Of a stretch of 64,000 nucleotides of DNA, positions 26,007 through 34,158 are shown in pieces; the stretch's first letter is position 1, and each line of letters begins with the position of its first letter. The DNA is from UBA2330 sp049293015. GTDB taxonomy: Bacteria; Bacteroidota; Ignavibacteria; Tepidaquicellales; Tepidaquicellaceae. Position numbers and translations under genes: made by a program. Where the stretch lies: positions 1 to 64,000 of the forward strand of contig JBATSB010000063.1 of NCBI GenBank assembly GCA_049293015.1, given 5' to 3'. The notes under the pieces were generated by a model, which was not told where the DNA came from, searched no databases, and saw nothing but the letters and a program-made list of their open reading frames with translations.

Positions 26007-27128
26007 ATGAACAATAAACACATTACTTTTTTTCTGCTGCTAGTTAGTATTATTTTTATTTACGGATGGGGAGCTAACGGACACAAGATCATTAACAGAA
26101 GATCGACATTCTCATTTCCATCACCAATGACTTTTCTGAACTGGGCGGACTCACTTGCTGCTCATTCTTCGGATGCAGATTATCGAAGATCATCCGATCC
26201 TAATGAAGCACCGAGACATTATATTGATATTGATGATTACCCGGAGTTTATTGCAACGGGCAGGATTCCACAGGATCTGGATTCTCTTATTGCAATTCAT
26301 GGAAGCACTTTTGTATATGATAAAGGCATTTTACCTTTTTCAATAATGGCAACTGCTGATTCAATAAAAAAATATTTTCAGCTTCAGAATTATCAGAAAG
26401 CAATGCTTCACTCCGCTGACCTAGGACACTATGTGGGTGACGGGCATAATCCTCTGCACATTACAAGAAATTATAACGGGCAGTATACAAATCAGACAGG
26501 AGTTCACTCAAGATATGAGACGCAGCTTATAAACCGTGACTCTGCAAACATTATTTATTCATTTGAAAATGCTGAATATATTCCAAACATAAACCAGTTT
26601 GTATTTGATTTTCTTTATAATAATTACACGTATGTTGATTCTGTACTGAGGTACGACAGCATTGCAAATGCAATGGCACCTGGCTATGGTACAACTTATT
26701 ATCAGAGATACTGGCAGCTTGCGGGGAATTTTACAATAATGTTATTCAATAATGCTTCGCACTTTATTTCCAGTCTTATCTATACTTCATGGGTGAATGC
26801 AGGTGGGGCAGTGTCCGTTTCTACAATAGAAACTATGCTTCCTGAAAAATTTTACCTTGAACAAAATTATCCAAACCCATTCAATCCATCGACAAAAATA
26901 AAATTCGGAATTCCAGATTTGCATGATCATAATAGCGGTGGATCTTTTACGAGACTAACGATTTATGATATTTCAGGGAAAGAGATTACAAATCTCATTA
27001 ACCAACAACTTCAGCCCGGTACATATGAAGTGGTGTGGAATGCAGTAGACTTTCCATCCGGAACATATTTCTATAGATTATCATCTGACATTTATACAGA
27101 ATCAAAGCGGATGTTTTTATTAAAATAA
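26007..27128 (+). CDS. Secreted S1/P1-like nuclease or phospholipase C-type zinc hydrolase with T9SS domain
   Basis: 373 residues. The signal peptide ends at YGWGANGHKI, so the mature protein begins near Trp with Gly-His after it, as in the zinc-dependent S1/P1 nucleases and phospholipases C, where the N-terminal residue binds zinc. Further ligands fit RHYIDID, HSADLGHYVGDGHNPLHI and GVHSRYE. The C-terminal part QNYPNPFNPSTKIKFGIP to RMFLLK is the T9SS type A domain. Probably an exported nuclease or phosphodiesterase. The family does not allow the choice between nucleic acid and phospholipid substrates. Confidence 0.88.
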   Translation: MNNKHITFFLLLVSIIFIYGWGANGHKIINRRSTFSFPSPMTFLNWADSLAAHSSDADYRRSSDPNEAPRHYIDIDDYPEFIATGRIPQDLDSLIAIHGSTFVYDKGILPFSIMATADSIKKYFQLQNYQKAMLHSADLGHYVGDGHNPLHITRNYNGQYTNQTGVHSRYETQLINRDSANIIYSFENAEYIPNINQFVFDFLYNNYTYVDSVLRYDSIANAMAPGYGTTYYQRYWQLAGNFTIMLFNNASHFISSLIYTSWVNAGGAVSVSTIETMLPEKFYLEQNYPNPFNPSTKIKFGIPDLHDHNSGGSFTRLTIYDISGKEITNLINQQLQPGTYEVVWNAVDFPSGTYFYRLSSDIYTESKRMFLLK

Positions 27129-27323
27129 TCTGATTTTCCATTCGTTCCTAATCCTTCAAATGTGAGCGAACAACAGAATTGAAAATAAAAATTGCAAAAT
27201 TCTAACTAACAAAAATTAATTTTTGGAATCAGTGTAGACGAATTTTTTTTAAAAAACAAATTTAAATTATCCGATTAAGTTCTCATAATTTACAATAATT
27301 TTACAAATTAAATTAAATCAAAA

Positions 27324-27818
27324 ATGACCAACAAAGAATTTTTTATAAAGACACTTTCAGATGAAATGCAGATCACTGCCGGAGCTGTAAATGCATTACC
27401 TGAAGATATGGACAAGCTTAGTTACAGACCGGATCCGAAATCAAGATCTGCTATAGAAATTGTAGGTCACATGCTTCCTCATGTTGAAGGAATGAAAGAT
27501 GCAGTAAAGACATTTGTAATAAAAGAAGACGGCATAGAATTTACAAGCAGGGAAGAAGCCGTTGAATATCTGAGTAAGAATACTGCTGAACTTGTTGAGA
27601 ACCTGAAAACAGTAGATGATAAAACCTGGGATGAAAAAGTGGTTCCGTTTGAATATATGGGTTCTAATTTATTTGAAGCTCCAATGTATGAAATGTACTG
27701 GATGTTTCTTTTAGATATTATTCATCACCGCGGACAATTGAGTTCTTATTACCGTTCAATGGGTGTTCGTAATCCTCAGATCTACGGACCTACTGCGGAT
27801 GATGTACAATCTGCTTAA
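27324..27818 (+). CDS. DinB-family protein
   Basis: 164 residues of the DinB/YfiT four-helix bundle. His residues that usually bind a metal are present in EIVGHMLPH and IIHHRGQLSSY. Members include thiol transferases and stress proteins of unknown role. Monocistronic; the 195-base spacer before it has no clear element. Confidence 0.88.
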   Translation: MTNKEFFIKTLSDEMQITAGAVNALPEDMDKLSYRPDPKSRSAIEIVGHMLPHVEGMKDAVKTFVIKEDGIEFTSREEAVEYLSKNTAELVENLKTVDDKTWDEKVVPFEYMGSNLFEAPMYEMYWMFLLDIIHHRGQLSSYYRSMGVRNPQIYGPTADDVQSA

Positions 27819-28014
27819 GCAGTTTCGGAATATTTTACTCGTTTCCATTCGGGACATGTGAGGCTGGACACACGTTAAAGCCTTTAAAGTTTCTATATAT
27901 TTTTTAAACTGAAAATCAGGTAGTTTGACTCTTAAACTCTTTCTATCTCCATTCTTAAATTAATTTCCATCCTTTTTAATATCATTCGTATTAATTATTT
28001 TTCAAAAAAACAAT

Positions 28015-29616
28015 ATGAAATATTTTACACTTATCCTTTCGTTATTAATTACAATTACCTTTTTAAAAAATCAGAATGGTCTTTCCCAAAGCAGAGGAAT
28101 AATGCTTGGAGATATATTATGGCAGGTTGTAATTCCTGATAACCCGGGTACGACAAATCAGGATAAGCAGATAAAAAGTCTTAAGCAGATCCCTGATGTC
28201 AACGGTGATAATATAAATGATGTAATAGCTGCGACAGAAAATTACTGGACGATATGTTACAGCGGAATAAACGGTGATCTTCTCTGGCAGTACAGTACAC
28301 ATTTTGGAATGATCAACACCGGCTCTGTGGATTGGGAAGATGCAATGGAAATATCTGATGTGAATAACGATGGAACTTGTGATGTGGTGATCGGATGCGG
28401 GGGAGGAAATGAAATGGTATATGCGCTGAACGGAACAAACGGAAATGTCCTGTGGTCATACGGAAATCCTTTAACTACAAACGACGGAGACATTGAAGGA
28501 ATCAGTATAAGATATGATTACAATAATGACGGAATCAAAGATGTACTACTTGCTGCAAGCGGTGTAACTAACGGAGGCAGACATGCAGCGATCTGTCTGA
28601 ATGCGGTAAATGGCCAAGTAATTTTTTACAGCACACAGGTTCAGCTGTTTACGGATGACTTAGTCGCAACTGAATCAGGTGGTGCGGTCGGTGTAAATAA
28701 TAATGGTTCTCAGTATCATGTGAATGGATTTGATACAACGGGATCTGCTGTCTGGAATTATGCAGCAACCGGGAATATCTGGAGTCTTAAAGAAATACCC
28801 GATATTAACAACGACAACAAAAAAGATATAATCGGGCTTGGAGGATTCAATGGAAGTATATTTGCGGTTACAGGAGATCTGGGAAATCAGATTTGGTCTC
28901 GGAGTTTAGGTTCGAGCAACAATGGAAAGATAACAATTCTTGATGATGCAGACGGGAATGGATTTGCTGACTTTTCTTTATCAGCTCCTCAGGTTGCTTT
29001 CAGAATAGATTCTAAAACCGGAAATACAATTTGGTTCAATGTACTTAGTTCTTCTTATATAAGAGGAATTGATAACATTGGAGATATCACAAACGATAGT
29101 ATTGATGACATTGTAATTGCGACACAACTTCAGCCAAGATTAGTAGTTCTCGATGGATTGAATGGCAATATTCTTTTTGATCATTCATTCGGATTTACGA
29201 TTTCTGAAAGAGGGGACCGGGCTGCGGTATTGAATGATATTGATACAAACGGCGTAAATGAATTTCTAGGCGGCAACAGGGAAGGCAGGGTAATTTGTTT
29301 TTACGGTGGTGATGGAACGATAACGTCAATAGCAAATTTAACAACTAAGCCGTCAGATTTTAAACTTTATCAGAATTATCCAAATCCATTTAATCCAAGT
29401 ACTAAAATAAAATTCGATCTTCCGGAAAGATCATTTGTTGATCTCAAAGTTTATGATGTTTTAGGCAGGGTTATAACTGAATTAATAAATATGGAATTAA
29501 ATGCAGGTACACATGAGTCGGTATTTGATGCATCGGATTTAAGCGGTGGTGTATATTATTATAAAATTACAACTTCTATTTCAACACAGACCGGCAGTAT
29601 GATTTTGGTAAAATAA
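28015..29616 (+). CDS. Secreted VCBS/FG-GAP repeat protein with T9SS sorting domain
   Basis: 533 residues with a signal peptide (1-24). At least six calcium-binding repeat motifs of the type D-x-N/D-x-D-x-x-D are seen: DVNGDNINDVIA, DVNNDGTCDVVIG, DYNNDGIKDVLL, DINNDNKKDIIG, DADGNGFADF and DITNDSIDDIVIA, forming a beta-propeller of FG-GAP/VCBS type. The PQQ-like blades (YALNGTNGNVLWSYG) repeat in between. The C-terminus QNYPNPFNPSTKIKFDLP to SMILVK is the sorting domain. A surface protein of unknown ligand. Confidence 0.9.
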   Translation: MKYFTLILSLLITITFLKNQNGLSQSRGIMLGDILWQVVIPDNPGTTNQDKQIKSLKQIPDVNGDNINDVIAATENYWTICYSGINGDLLWQYSTHFGMINTGSVDWEDAMEISDVNNDGTCDVVIGCGGGNEMVYALNGTNGNVLWSYGNPLTTNDGDIEGISIRYDYNNDGIKDVLLAASGVTNGGRHAAICLNAVNGQVIFYSTQVQLFTDDLVATESGGAVGVNNNGSQYHVNGFDTTGSAVWNYAATGNIWSLKEIPDINNDNKKDIIGLGGFNGSIFAVTGDLGNQIWSRSLGSSNNGKITILDDADGNGFADFSLSAPQVAFRIDSKTGNTIWFNVLSSSYIRGIDNIGDITNDSIDDIVIATQLQPRLVVLDGLNGNILFDHSFGFTISERGDRAAVLNDIDTNGVNEFLGGNREGRVICFYGGDGTITSIANLTTKPSDFKLYQNYPNPFNPSTKIKFDLPERSFVDLKVYDVLGRVITELINMELNAGTHESVFDASDLSGGVYYYKITTSISTQTGSMILVK

Positions 29617-29780
29617 ATTTTATGTATTGTAAAAAAGATTCTGAATAATTAAACTTTACAAATTTTTTTATTACAACTCAAGACTTCCATCTTGGTATTT
29701 TTAAAAGTAAATATGAATAACAATCTCACTAATATTTCCTTAAATCTTAAAAAATATTTATTAACTAAACCAAATAAAAA

Positions 29781-30458
29781 ATGAAAAACTTTACACTTAA
29801 ATTTGTTTTAACAGTTCTGTTTTTTACAGCAATACAAAGCGTTTCCTACGCACAGCCTTACAAGATCAACCTTTACAACTCTTATGTTTTTGATGACGGA
29901 ATTGAATTTGTCTCTGATAATAACAGATATATTAATGGAACAGTTAACGGTGGTTATCAATGGGGAATTGGATTTGAATATATTCTGCAAAATTCTGTTG
30001 GCTTAGAATTGATGTATAACAGACAAAATACAACTTTTCCGATCACATATAGTTCGACTATTGATACTACAAGGTCGTATGATGTGGATGTAAATTATAT
30101 TCTGTTCGGCTCAAATAAATACTTTCCTATTGCAAACAAAATGATCAAACCATTCGGCGGGGCAGCAATTGGTGTTGCAATATTGAATAATCAGAATCCG
30201 CTCCCTGGTGGAGAATCTTCATCTACGAAATTTGCATGGTCAGCAAGATTTGGTACTGACTTTTTGTTTTCACAAAGTGTAGGGCTCAGATTACAAGCTC
30301 AGGTGCAGTCTGCAGTACAGGATGTCGGCGGCGGTCTTTATCTTGGAACGGGAGGTGTCAGCACCGGTGTAAATACTGAATCCTCTATGTATCAGTTTGG
30401 ACTAGGTGGATCATTAATAATTCAGTTTGGCGCACCGAAAACAAGTAGAAGAAGATAA
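29781..30458 (+). CDS. Outer-membrane beta-barrel protein (OmpA/porin-like, 225 aa)
   Basis: Signal peptide (1-24, ending YAQ), then alternating strands with Gly/aromatic patterns (GGYQWGIGFEYI, VGLELMYNR, WSARFGTDFLF, VGLRLQAQVQ) and a terminal aromatic strand GGSLIIQFG. It resembles the Bacteroidota barrel proteins of about 8 strands. Possibly in an operon with the HdeD-like gene, 28 bases downstream. No specific function. Confidence 0.75.
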   Translation: MKNFTLKFVLTVLFFTAIQSVSYAQPYKINLYNSYVFDDGIEFVSDNNRYINGTVNGGYQWGIGFEYILQNSVGLELMYNRQNTTFPITYSSTIDTTRSYDVDVNYILFGSNKYFPIANKMIKPFGGAAIGVAILNNQNPLPGGESSSTKFAWSARFGTDFLFSQSVGLRLQAQVQSAVQDVGGGLYLGTGGVSTGVNTESSMYQFGLGGSLIIQFGAPKTSRRR

Positions 30459-30485
30459 TTTCATTAATTTAAATATTAAAATATC

Positions 30486-31058
30486 ATGTTACACACAATG
30501 CTAAAAAAGTGGTGGGTGATACTGTTACAAGGTATATTATTGTTCATACTCGGTATTTTCATTTTTAATAATCCTATAGAAGTCCTGGCAGGTATTTCAC
30601 TTTGGATCGGGATATTGTTACTTGTAACAGGTGTGATCGGATTATTCGGATGGATATTTTCCAAAAGCGGAGACCGTGATACATGGGTGCTGATCTGGAG
30701 TTTACTTACAGCGGTATTCGGTGTAATTGTATTAATGAATATGCTCGCTGCGATGAAGGCGGTTACTTTTATTTTTGGAATTTGGGTACTGATAACAGGA
30801 TTTAATCTTACCTCTTCCGGCTGGTCGATGAAAAAAGAAAACGGACTCGGATGGCTTCTTTTTATAATAGGTTTTCTTTCAATCTTTGCAGGGTTTATGA
30901 TGATGTTCAATATCAGCACAGGAGCAGTAGGAGTTGCAACGATCCTTGGGATTCAGGTACTGTTGACAGGTATTGCGATGATATTACTTTCTTTTGCAAA
31001 AAAAACATTATCAAGTAAAGTGAAAGACAAGATAGAAGATTTAAAATCGAGTATTTAA
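30486..31058 (+). CDS. HdeD-like (DUF308) membrane protein
   Basis: 190 residues with six hydrophobic segments (ILLFILGIFIF, LWIGILLLVTGVIGL, LIWSLLTAVFGVIVL, FIFGIWVLITGF, LFIIGFLSIFAGFMMM, ATILGIQVLLTGIAMI), the DUF308 triple repeat of two-helix units. E. coli HdeD is linked to acid resistance at high density; the role here is inferred only from fold. Confidence 0.85.
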   Translation: MLHTMLKKWWVILLQGILLFILGIFIFNNPIEVLAGISLWIGILLLVTGVIGLFGWIFSKSGDRDTWVLIWSLLTAVFGVIVLMNMLAAMKAVTFIFGIWVLITGFNLTSSGWSMKKENGLGWLLFIIGFLSIFAGFMMMFNISTGAVGVATILGIQVLLTGIAMILLSFAKKTLSSKVKDKIEDLKSSI

Positions 31059-31069
31059 TTTTTATCAAA

Positions 31070-31151
31070 CCGCAGAGTTCGAAAAGCACGTGACTCTGCG
31101 GAGACGAAATTTTATAAGATTGCAGAATCTTTAGAGCACGTGACTCTGCGG
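31070..31151. repeat. CGCAGAGTC hairpin repeats, second locus
   Basis: CCGCAGAGTT (31070-31079) pairs with GACTCTGCGG (31092-31101), and an imperfect second hairpin follows (about 31119-31151, GCAGAATC / GACTCTGC). The sequence matches the repeat at 13085-13284 in orientation and in the linker AAGAGCACGTGACTCTGCGG-type core. It lies in the 180-base spacer between the HdeD-like gene and the sulfatase. Confidence 0.75.
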
Positions 31152-31237
31152 GTACAAGGAAATTTTACATTTGTAGATATTTTTACAAAAGAAAATATAA
31201 TTTAAATCACTTTTTTATTAATTAAAAAAATCAAAGA

Positions 31238-32788
31238 ATGGCAAAAGAAAAAAAGCAACCAAACATTCTCATAATCTGGGGGGATGATATTGGTCAGTCA
31301 AATCTCAGTTGTTATTCCAAAGGTGTGATGGGATACAGAACTCCAAACATCGACAGAATTGCAAAAGAAGGTGCGATCTGTACAGATTTTTATGGTGAGC
31401 AAAGCTGTACTGCTGGTAGGTCTGCATTTATTACAGGACAGTGCACTTACAGAACAGGACTTTCTAAAGTCGGAATGCCTGCTGCCCCTGAGGGATTAAA
31501 AGCAAGAGATGTAACAATAGCTCAGCTTTTAAAGCCACTTGGATATTCCACCGGTCAGTTCGGTAAAAATCATCTTGGTGACAGGAATGAATTCCTTCCT
31601 ACTGTTCACGGTTTTGATGAGTTTTACGGAAATCTTTATCACCTAAATGCTGAAGAAGAACCTGAACAAAAAGATTATCCGAAGGCAGACGAGTTTCCGG
31701 AGTTTAGAAAAAAATTCGGACCAAGAGGAGTACTTCATTGTTATGCATCTGAAAAAGATGACAAGACAGTCGATCCGAGATTTGGAAAAGTGGGCAAGCA
31801 GAAAATTGAAGACACAGGTCCTTTGTCAAAAAAGAGAATGGAAACAGTGGATGATGAATTCTGTAAATCAGCAAAAGATTTTATCAAAAAAAATCATAAA
31901 GAAGATAAACCATTCTTCTGTTGGTTTAATACAACCCACATGCATGCATTCACACATACCAAACCAAAAAGTGTTGGGCAGGCCGGAAGATGGCAGTCTG
32001 AATATCATGATACAATGATCGATCATGACAAGAATGTCGGAGAATTACTCGATCTGCTTGACAGTCTGGGAATTGCAGAAGATACTTTTGTAATGTACAG
32101 TACTGACAACGGACCGCATATGAACACCTGGCCGGACGGTGCAATGACTCCGTTCAGAAATGAAAAGAATTCCAACTGGGAAGGTGCTTACAGAATTCCT
32201 GCATTGTTCAGATGGCCGGGCAAGATAACGCCGGGTACAGAGCTGAATGGAATTATCAGTCATCTTGATATGCTTCCGACAATTCTTTCAATAGCCGGTG
32301 AGCCGAAAGCAAAAGAAAAACTTCTTAAAGGTATGAAAGTGGGAAATGAAACTTTTAAAGTTCATCTAGATGGAAATGACCAATCAGATTACCTGACAGG
32401 AAAGACTGATATAAGTCCGAGATTAGGTTTCATTTATTTCAATGATGACGGTGAAGTAGTAGGATTGAGGTATGATAACTGGAAAGCTGTATTTATGGAG
32501 CAGAGGCAGGCAGGTACTTTACAGATCTGGCTTGAACCTTTTACGAAATTAAGAGGTCCGAAATTGTTTAATCTCAGAACTGATCCATATGAAAGAGCGG
32601 ATATCACTTCAAATACTTATTTTGACTGGTATTTCAGAAGAGTTTATATACTAGGACCGGCACAGGAAATCATAGGAAATTTTATGACAACATTCAAAGA
32701 ATTCCCGCCGAGCCAAAAGCCGGGAAGCTTTACAATTGAGCAGACTCATGACATGATGACAGATGCAATGAGCGGAGCTTTACATTAA
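31238..32788 (+). CDS. Arylsulfatase
   Basis: 516-residue sulfatase of the alkaline-phosphatase superfamily, acting on sulfate esters. The N-terminal metal-binding motif is IIWGDDIGQ and the formylglycine precursor motif is C57-T-A-G-R61, the Cys-type sequence modified by FGE. YSTDNGPHMNTW is the second metal motif and HDKNVGEL a conserved region. No signal peptide is visible, unlike most sulfatases, so it is either cytoplasmic or exported after folding. No FGE or anSME gene is present here. The stop is followed by a strong terminator. Substrate unknown. Confidence 0.95.
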   Translation: MAKEKKQPNILIIWGDDIGQSNLSCYSKGVMGYRTPNIDRIAKEGAICTDFYGEQSCTAGRSAFITGQCTYRTGLSKVGMPAAPEGLKARDVTIAQLLKPLGYSTGQFGKNHLGDRNEFLPTVHGFDEFYGNLYHLNAEEEPEQKDYPKADEFPEFRKKFGPRGVLHCYASEKDDKTVDPRFGKVGKQKIEDTGPLSKKRMETVDDEFCKSAKDFIKKNHKEDKPFFCWFNTTHMHAFTHTKPKSVGQAGRWQSEYHDTMIDHDKNVGELLDLLDSLGIAEDTFVMYSTDNGPHMNTWPDGAMTPFRNEKNSNWEGAYRIPALFRWPGKITPGTELNGIISHLDMLPTILSIAGEPKAKEKLLKGMKVGNETFKVHLDGNDQSDYLTGKTDISPRLGFIYFNDDGEVVGLRYDNWKAVFMEQRQAGTLQIWLEPFTKLRGPKLFNLRTDPYERADITSNTYFDWYFRRVYILGPAQEIIGNFMTTFKEFPPSQKPGSFTIEQTHDMMTDAMSGALH

Positions 32789-32799
32789 TTTTTATTCGG

Positions 32800-32832
32800 G
32801 AGTCCGGGACTAAAATTCCGGACTCTTTTTTT
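32800..32832 (+). terminator. Rho-independent terminator after the sulfatase
   Basis: GAGTCCGG (32800-32807) pairs with CCGGACTC (32818-32825) around a 10-base loop, followed by TTTTTTT. 12 bases after the stop. Confidence 0.92.
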
Positions 32833-32949
32833 AAATAATAAAATAACGGAAAAGATTAAAGTTGAAATCGATGTTTCATTTTAAAAATGAAAATTATTTA
32901 ATTAAGTTCTTAACCCCATTCCCAATTTATCAATCTTATTATAATAAAT

Positions 32950-34098
32950 ATTCTTAGCAAAAAATATTCTCTGCTGTTTTTGATTTTTATTTCAATAGTT
33001 TTCCTAACTGAATCCTGCGGACAGCTAAATCATAGACATGAGCAAAGTAAATTCAAAGATAAAAATCCGGAACATTCAGATATAAAATTTTCTGACAAAA
33101 AAGAAAAAGCAGACGATAATTTTATCTCTATAATAGCAGCAGGAGACGTAATGCCCGGTTCAAATTATCCGTCCGGATATTCTCTGCCGCCAGATGACGG
33201 AAAATATTTATTTGACAGTGTGAAATATCTTATCGGAACAGCGGACATAAATTTCTGTAATCTCGAAGGTACGTTGCTTGATTCAGGAGGTAAACCGAAA
33301 AAGTGTAATACTCCTGATAATTGTGTGTCGTTCAGAATTCCCGAACACTACGGCGGTTACCTGAAAGATGCCGGATTTGACCTTGTCAGTCTTGCAAATA
33401 ATCACAGTAATGATATGGGTGAGGATGGAAAAATTTCCACTATAAAAACTTTAGAAAAATATTCTATAAATTATGCAGGATACATTGATCATCCTGTGAC
33501 AGTTTTTGAAAAGAACGGTGTTACTTTTGGCTTCACAGCATTTGCTCCAAATACTGGTACTCAGTCACTGAACAATTTATCGAATGCTGTAAAAGTAATT
33601 TCGGATCTGAGAAAGAAATGTAAAATTTTAATTGTATCTTTTCATGGCGGAGCGGAAGGATATTCTGCTCAGAGAGTTTCAGGGAATAAAGAAATATTTC
33701 TCGGGGAAGACAGAGGCAATGTTTATGAATTTGCACATGCAGTAATCGATGCAGGGGCTGATATTGTCCTTGGTCACGGACCGCATGTACCGAGAGCAAT
33801 GGAAATTTATAAAGGAAAAATAATTGCATACAGCTTAGGTAATTTTTGCACATATGGAAAATTCAGTCTGAGCGGACCACAGGGTATAGCACCGCTGATT
33901 AAAATATTTATAAATACTTCAGGAAATTTTGTAAAAGGAAATATCTATTCATTTAAACAGGTCATGCGAGGTATGCCTGTTCCTGATGAAGAACGGACTG
34001 CGGTGAAGCTGATCAAATCTCTGACGGAGAAAGATTTTCCGGAAGGTGATCTTTTAATATCAGATGAAGGGGAAATTATAGTTCGTAGGTCAGAATAA
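32950..34098 (+). CDS. CapA-family lipoprotein (poly-gamma-glutamate synthesis-type)
   Basis: CapA/PGA_cap metallophosphatase-like protein. Motifs: IIAAGDVMPGSNY, NLEGTLLDSG, LANNHSNDMGEDG, VSFHGGAEGY and LGHGPHVPRAMEIYKG, all diagnostic. In frame with them upstream is a perfect lipoprotein signal, MLSKKYSLLFLIFI and SIVFLTESC, beginning at an ATT (32950); the first TTG (32980) would delete the basic part of this signal. I therefore mark 32950 as the likely start (382 residues). The last codons, RRSE, fall in a GTCAGAATA repeat. CapA proteins act in poly-gamma-glutamate or related polymer export; no capBC is nearby. Confidence 0.85.
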   Translation: MLSKKYSLLFLIFISIVFLTESCGQLNHRHEQSKFKDKNPEHSDIKFSDKKEKADDNFISIIAAGDVMPGSNYPSGYSLPPDDGKYLFDSVKYLIGTADINFCNLEGTLLDSGGKPKKCNTPDNCVSFRIPEHYGGYLKDAGFDLVSLANNHSNDMGEDGKISTIKTLEKYSINYAGYIDHPVTVFEKNGVTFGFTAFAPNTGTQSLNNLSNAVKVISDLRKKCKILIVSFHGGAEGYSAQRVSGNKEIFLGEDRGNVYEFAHAVIDAGADIVLGHGPHVPRAMEIYKGKIIAYSLGNFCTYGKFSLSGPQGIAPLIKIFINTSGNFVKGNIYSFKQVMRGMPVPDEERTAVKLIKSLTEKDFPEGDLLISDEGEIIVRRSE

Positions 34099-34155
34099 TA
34101 TTCTGACTTAAAGGATCGTCAGAATGAGATCGTCAGATTTCTATTCCGACCTACG
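34084..34155. repeat. GTCAGAATA palindrome pair between convergent genes
   Basis: GTCAGAATAATATTCTGAC at 34089-34107 is a perfect palindrome. It is nested in a larger inverted repeat: CGTAGGTCAGAATA (34084-34097) against TATTCCGACCTACG (34142-34155, one mismatch). It lies at the stop of the CapA gene and just before the stop of the minus-strand gene at 34159, so it may act as a bidirectional terminator. Confidence 0.8.
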
Positions 34156-34158
34156 CAC

